This document shows, piece after piece, positions 62,160-64,000 of a DNA stretch of 64,000 bases. A model generated the notes under the pieces. That model saw only the letters and a program-made list of their open reading frames with translations. It had not been told where the DNA came from and did no database searches. The translations under genes and the position numbers were made by a program. The stretch spans positions 1,302,001-1,366,000 of the forward strand of contig NZ_JACDXU010000001.1 in assembly GCF_020539485.1 (NCBI RefSeq), written 5' to 3'. Numbering within the stretch: the first letter of the stretch is position 1; the number at the start of each line of letters is the position of its first letter. This stretch comes from Fulverythrobacter ferritrahens. Its GTDB lineage: Bacteria; Pseudomonadota; Alphaproteobacteria; Sphingomonadales; Sphingomonadaceae.

Positions 62160-64000
62160 ATGAAACTGCGCCTGCTGGCTTCGGCCTGCCTGATCGCCTG
62201 CCTGCCCGTGGCGGCCCCTGTTACGGCCCATGCCGAGGAAGCGGCCGAACAAGCTGACAACACCTTCACCCTTGGCCAGATCGTGGTCACCAGCGCAAAG
62301 CCGGAAGGCATTGCGGTGACCGGCGAAACCATGACGGCGGAGGCAATCGAAGCCTTCAACCGCAATCATCTCGACGATGCGGTCAATCTCATGCCGGGCG
62401 TCGCAGCCTCCAACAGCGGCGGATCGCGCAATGAACGGCTGATCTATGTACGCGGGTTTGACCGGTTTCAGGTTCCCCTCTCCATCGACGGCATCCGCGT
62501 CTATCTTCCTGCCGATAACCGGCTGGATTACGGCCGCTTCCTGACGCCCGACGTATCCGAAATCCAGGTCGCGAAAGGCTATGCCTCGGTGCTCGACGGG
62601 CCGGGCGCGATGGGCGGCGCGATCAACCTCGTCACCCGCAAGCCCACCAAGGAACTGGAAGTGGAAGCGCGCGGCACGCTGGAGCTTGACCGGGACGCGG
62701 ATTACGCCGGCTACAGCGCCTTCGCCCTGCTCGGCACCAGACAAGACCAGTGGTACGCGCAGGCGAGTTATGCCCGCACTTTCCGTGACCATTGGGACCT
62801 GCCGAAAGACTTCACGCCAACCGCAACGGAGGATGGCGGCGAGCGCGATTTCAGCCGCACCGAAGACTGGCGCGTAAACGCCAAGATCGGCTTCACCCCC
62901 AATGCGAGTGATGAATATTCCATCAGCTACACAAGGCAGGAAGGATCGAAGAACGCGCCGCTGCATATCTCGGATTCGCTCGGCAGCCAGCGTTACTGGA
63001 GCTGGCCCTACTGGAATATCGAGAGCTTCTATTTCCTCTCCACCACGGCCCTCAGCGACAATCTGACACTGAAGACGAAGCTCTATCACAACAGCTTCGA
63101 CAACCTTCTGCGCGGCTTCGACAATCGCAACCAGAACAGCCAGACGCTGACGGCAGGCAAGGTGTTCAACAGCTGGTACGAGGACAAGGCCTATGGCGGC
63201 ACCGTCCAGCTCGACTACACAACCGAAAGCAACCGGCTGGGCCTTGCCTTCCATTATCGCCGCGACGAACACAGCGAATATTCGCAGTATTTCCCGACCG
63301 GCTATATCGAGCCTCCGCAGGCCGATGACGAAGATACGTTCAGCATCGCCATCGAGGATCGCCTGCAGATCAGCCCCTCGCTCAGCGTGACGGGCGGCTT
63401 CAGCTATGATTGGCGCAAGCTCTATACGGCGGAGGAATTCACTCTCAACGGCACGCGCAACGGCGGCACTTTGTTCAGCTATCCGCTGGCCGATGCCGAT
63501 GCGTGGAATGCGCAGGGCCGCGTGGACTGGACGCCGGATGCGGATACCGCCCTGCACCTCTCGCTCAGTTCGCGCACCCGCTTCCCGACCATCTTCGAGC
63601 GTTTCAGCTCGCGCTTCGGCGGTGCGACCTCGAATCCGGATCTGAAGAGCGAACGCGCAACCAATCTCGAACTGGGCGGATCGAAGAGCTTCGGCGCCGT
63701 CAGGCTGGAAGGCGCGGCCTTCTATTCCTGGCTGGACGACGCCATCGTTTCCTTCCCCTACATCTATCAGACCTGCGACAATGCCACGCCGCCGGTCTGC
63801 TCCAACAATGCCGTCAGCCAGAGCCGCAATGTCGGCAAGGGCGAGTATTACGGTGCGGAACTGGCAGTGAGCGTGCAGGCTTCCGCCACGCTGACCCTCG
63901 GCGCCAATTATACCTGGACGCAGCGAGACTTCACCGATCCTTCGATCCCCGCTTTCGAGGCAACCGGCGTGCCTACTCACAAGGCCTTCGCCTGGGCCGA
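62160..64000 (+). CDS. TonB-dependent outer-membrane receptor (3' end outside window)
   Basis: The frame from ATG 62160 is open to the right edge (613 residues seen). Signal peptide MKLRLLASACLIACLPVAAPVTAHA; TonB box-like stretch TLGQIVVTSAKPEG; plug domain with VNLMPGVAASNSGGSRNERLIYVRGFDRFQVPLSIDGIRV and GYASVLDGPGAMGGAINLVTRKP; then beta-barrel strands (LELGGSKSFGAVRLEGAAFYSW, NVGKGEYYGAELAV). Ligand unknown (iron chelate, cobalamin or copper type). A long minus-strand frame over it is a shadow. Confidence 0.93.
   Translation, partial: MKLRLLASACLIACLPVAAPVTAHAEEAAEQADNTFTLGQIVVTSAKPEGIAVTGETMTAEAIEAFNRNHLDDAVNLMPGVAASNSGGSRNERLIYVRGFDRFQVPLSIDGIRVYLPADNRLDYGRFLTPDVSEIQVAKGYASVLDGPGAMGGAINLVTRKPTKELEVEARGTLELDRDADYAGYSAFALLGTRQDQWYAQASYARTFRDHWDLPKDFTPTATEDGGERDFSRTEDWRVNAKIGFTPNASDEYSISYTRQEGSKNAPLHISDSLGSQRYWSWPYWNIESFYFLSTTALSDNLTLKTKLYHNSFDNLLRGFDNRNQNSQTLTAGKVFNSWYEDKAYGGTVQLDYTTESNRLGLAFHYRRDEHSEYSQYFPTGYIEPPQADDEDTFSIAIEDRLQISPSLSVTGGFSYDWRKLYTAEEFTLNGTRNGGTLFSYPLADADAWNAQGRVDWTPDADTALHLSLSSRTRFPTIFERFSSRFGGATSNPDLKSERATNLELGGSKSFGAVRLEGAAFYSWLDDAIVSFPYIYQTCDNATPPVCSNNAVSQSRNVGKGEYYGAELAVSVQASATLTLGANYTWTQRDFTDPSIPAFEATGVPTHKAFAWA

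Noticed and set aside
62100-63980. 626-codon frame opposite the TonB-dependent receptor
   Set aside because: Antisense shadow; the plus-strand frame has signal peptide and plug-domain motifs and runs off the window.

Overview
The window is about 64 kb of GC-rich chromosome (protein-coding DNA visibly above 60% GC) that reads as Alphaproteobacteria, order Sphingomonadales, probably Novosphingobium or a close relative. The genus is an inference. It rests on protein flavour (short HprK, two-gene ChvG/ChvI, short HisG, TonB-dependent uptake, DUF885 and entericidin lipoproteins) and on many dispersed palindromic repeats. I see no rRNA, tRNA, CRISPR array or replication origin.

Layout. 1-5.7 kb: partial GNAT, CoA pyrophosphatase, CCA-adding enzyme, a secreted repeat protein, parC. 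5.8-9.3 kb: [2Fe-2S] ferredoxin, two cysteine desulfurases, an alpha/beta hydrolase. 9.4-16.4 kb: TonB-like protein, small membrane protein, DUF885 lipoprotein, entericidin, a nested repeat block, an aminotransferase with an unusually long leader, a diguanylate cyclase, a DUF937 protein. 16.6-23.9 kb: pckA, then chvI-chvG-hprK-rapZ-EIIA-HPr and an RNA methyltransferase; this is the regulatory PTS / acid-envelope signalling locus. 24-38.5 kb: META and YceI proteins, rmuC, fhs, a phytanoyl-CoA-dioxygenase-like gene bracketed by def and a def remnant, recR, fmt-truA, a class A PBP, cobS, a GST. 38.5-43.6 kb: an HxlR-type regulator divergent from an eight-gene VOC/DoxX/DUF1428/GST/SRPBCC cassette that looks like electrophile detoxification. 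43.7-47.15 kb: a repeat cluster broken by an IS1595-type element of about 3.0 kb carrying five non-transposase genes. 47.2-64 kb: J-domain protein, BolA, pirin, DUF2332, hisG-hisD-nusB, an orphan promoter with a structured unannotated stretch, S1/P1 nuclease, thiL, desaturase, H+-pyrophosphatase, FemAB-like acyltransferase with a cupin, tesB, and the start of a TonB-dependent receptor.

Most of the window is conserved housekeeping sequence. The best leads for something undescribed are: (a) the passenger-carrying IS1595-type element (16-bp perfect terminal repeats and an 8-9 bp target duplication visible by eye); (b) two loci, at about 12.95-13.4 kb and 52.85-53.24 kb, that share an almost identical promoter and are followed by 330-410 nt of structured sequence with no convincing gene; (c) the HxlR-controlled detoxification cassette; (d) the def remnant that brackets the dioxygenase gene.
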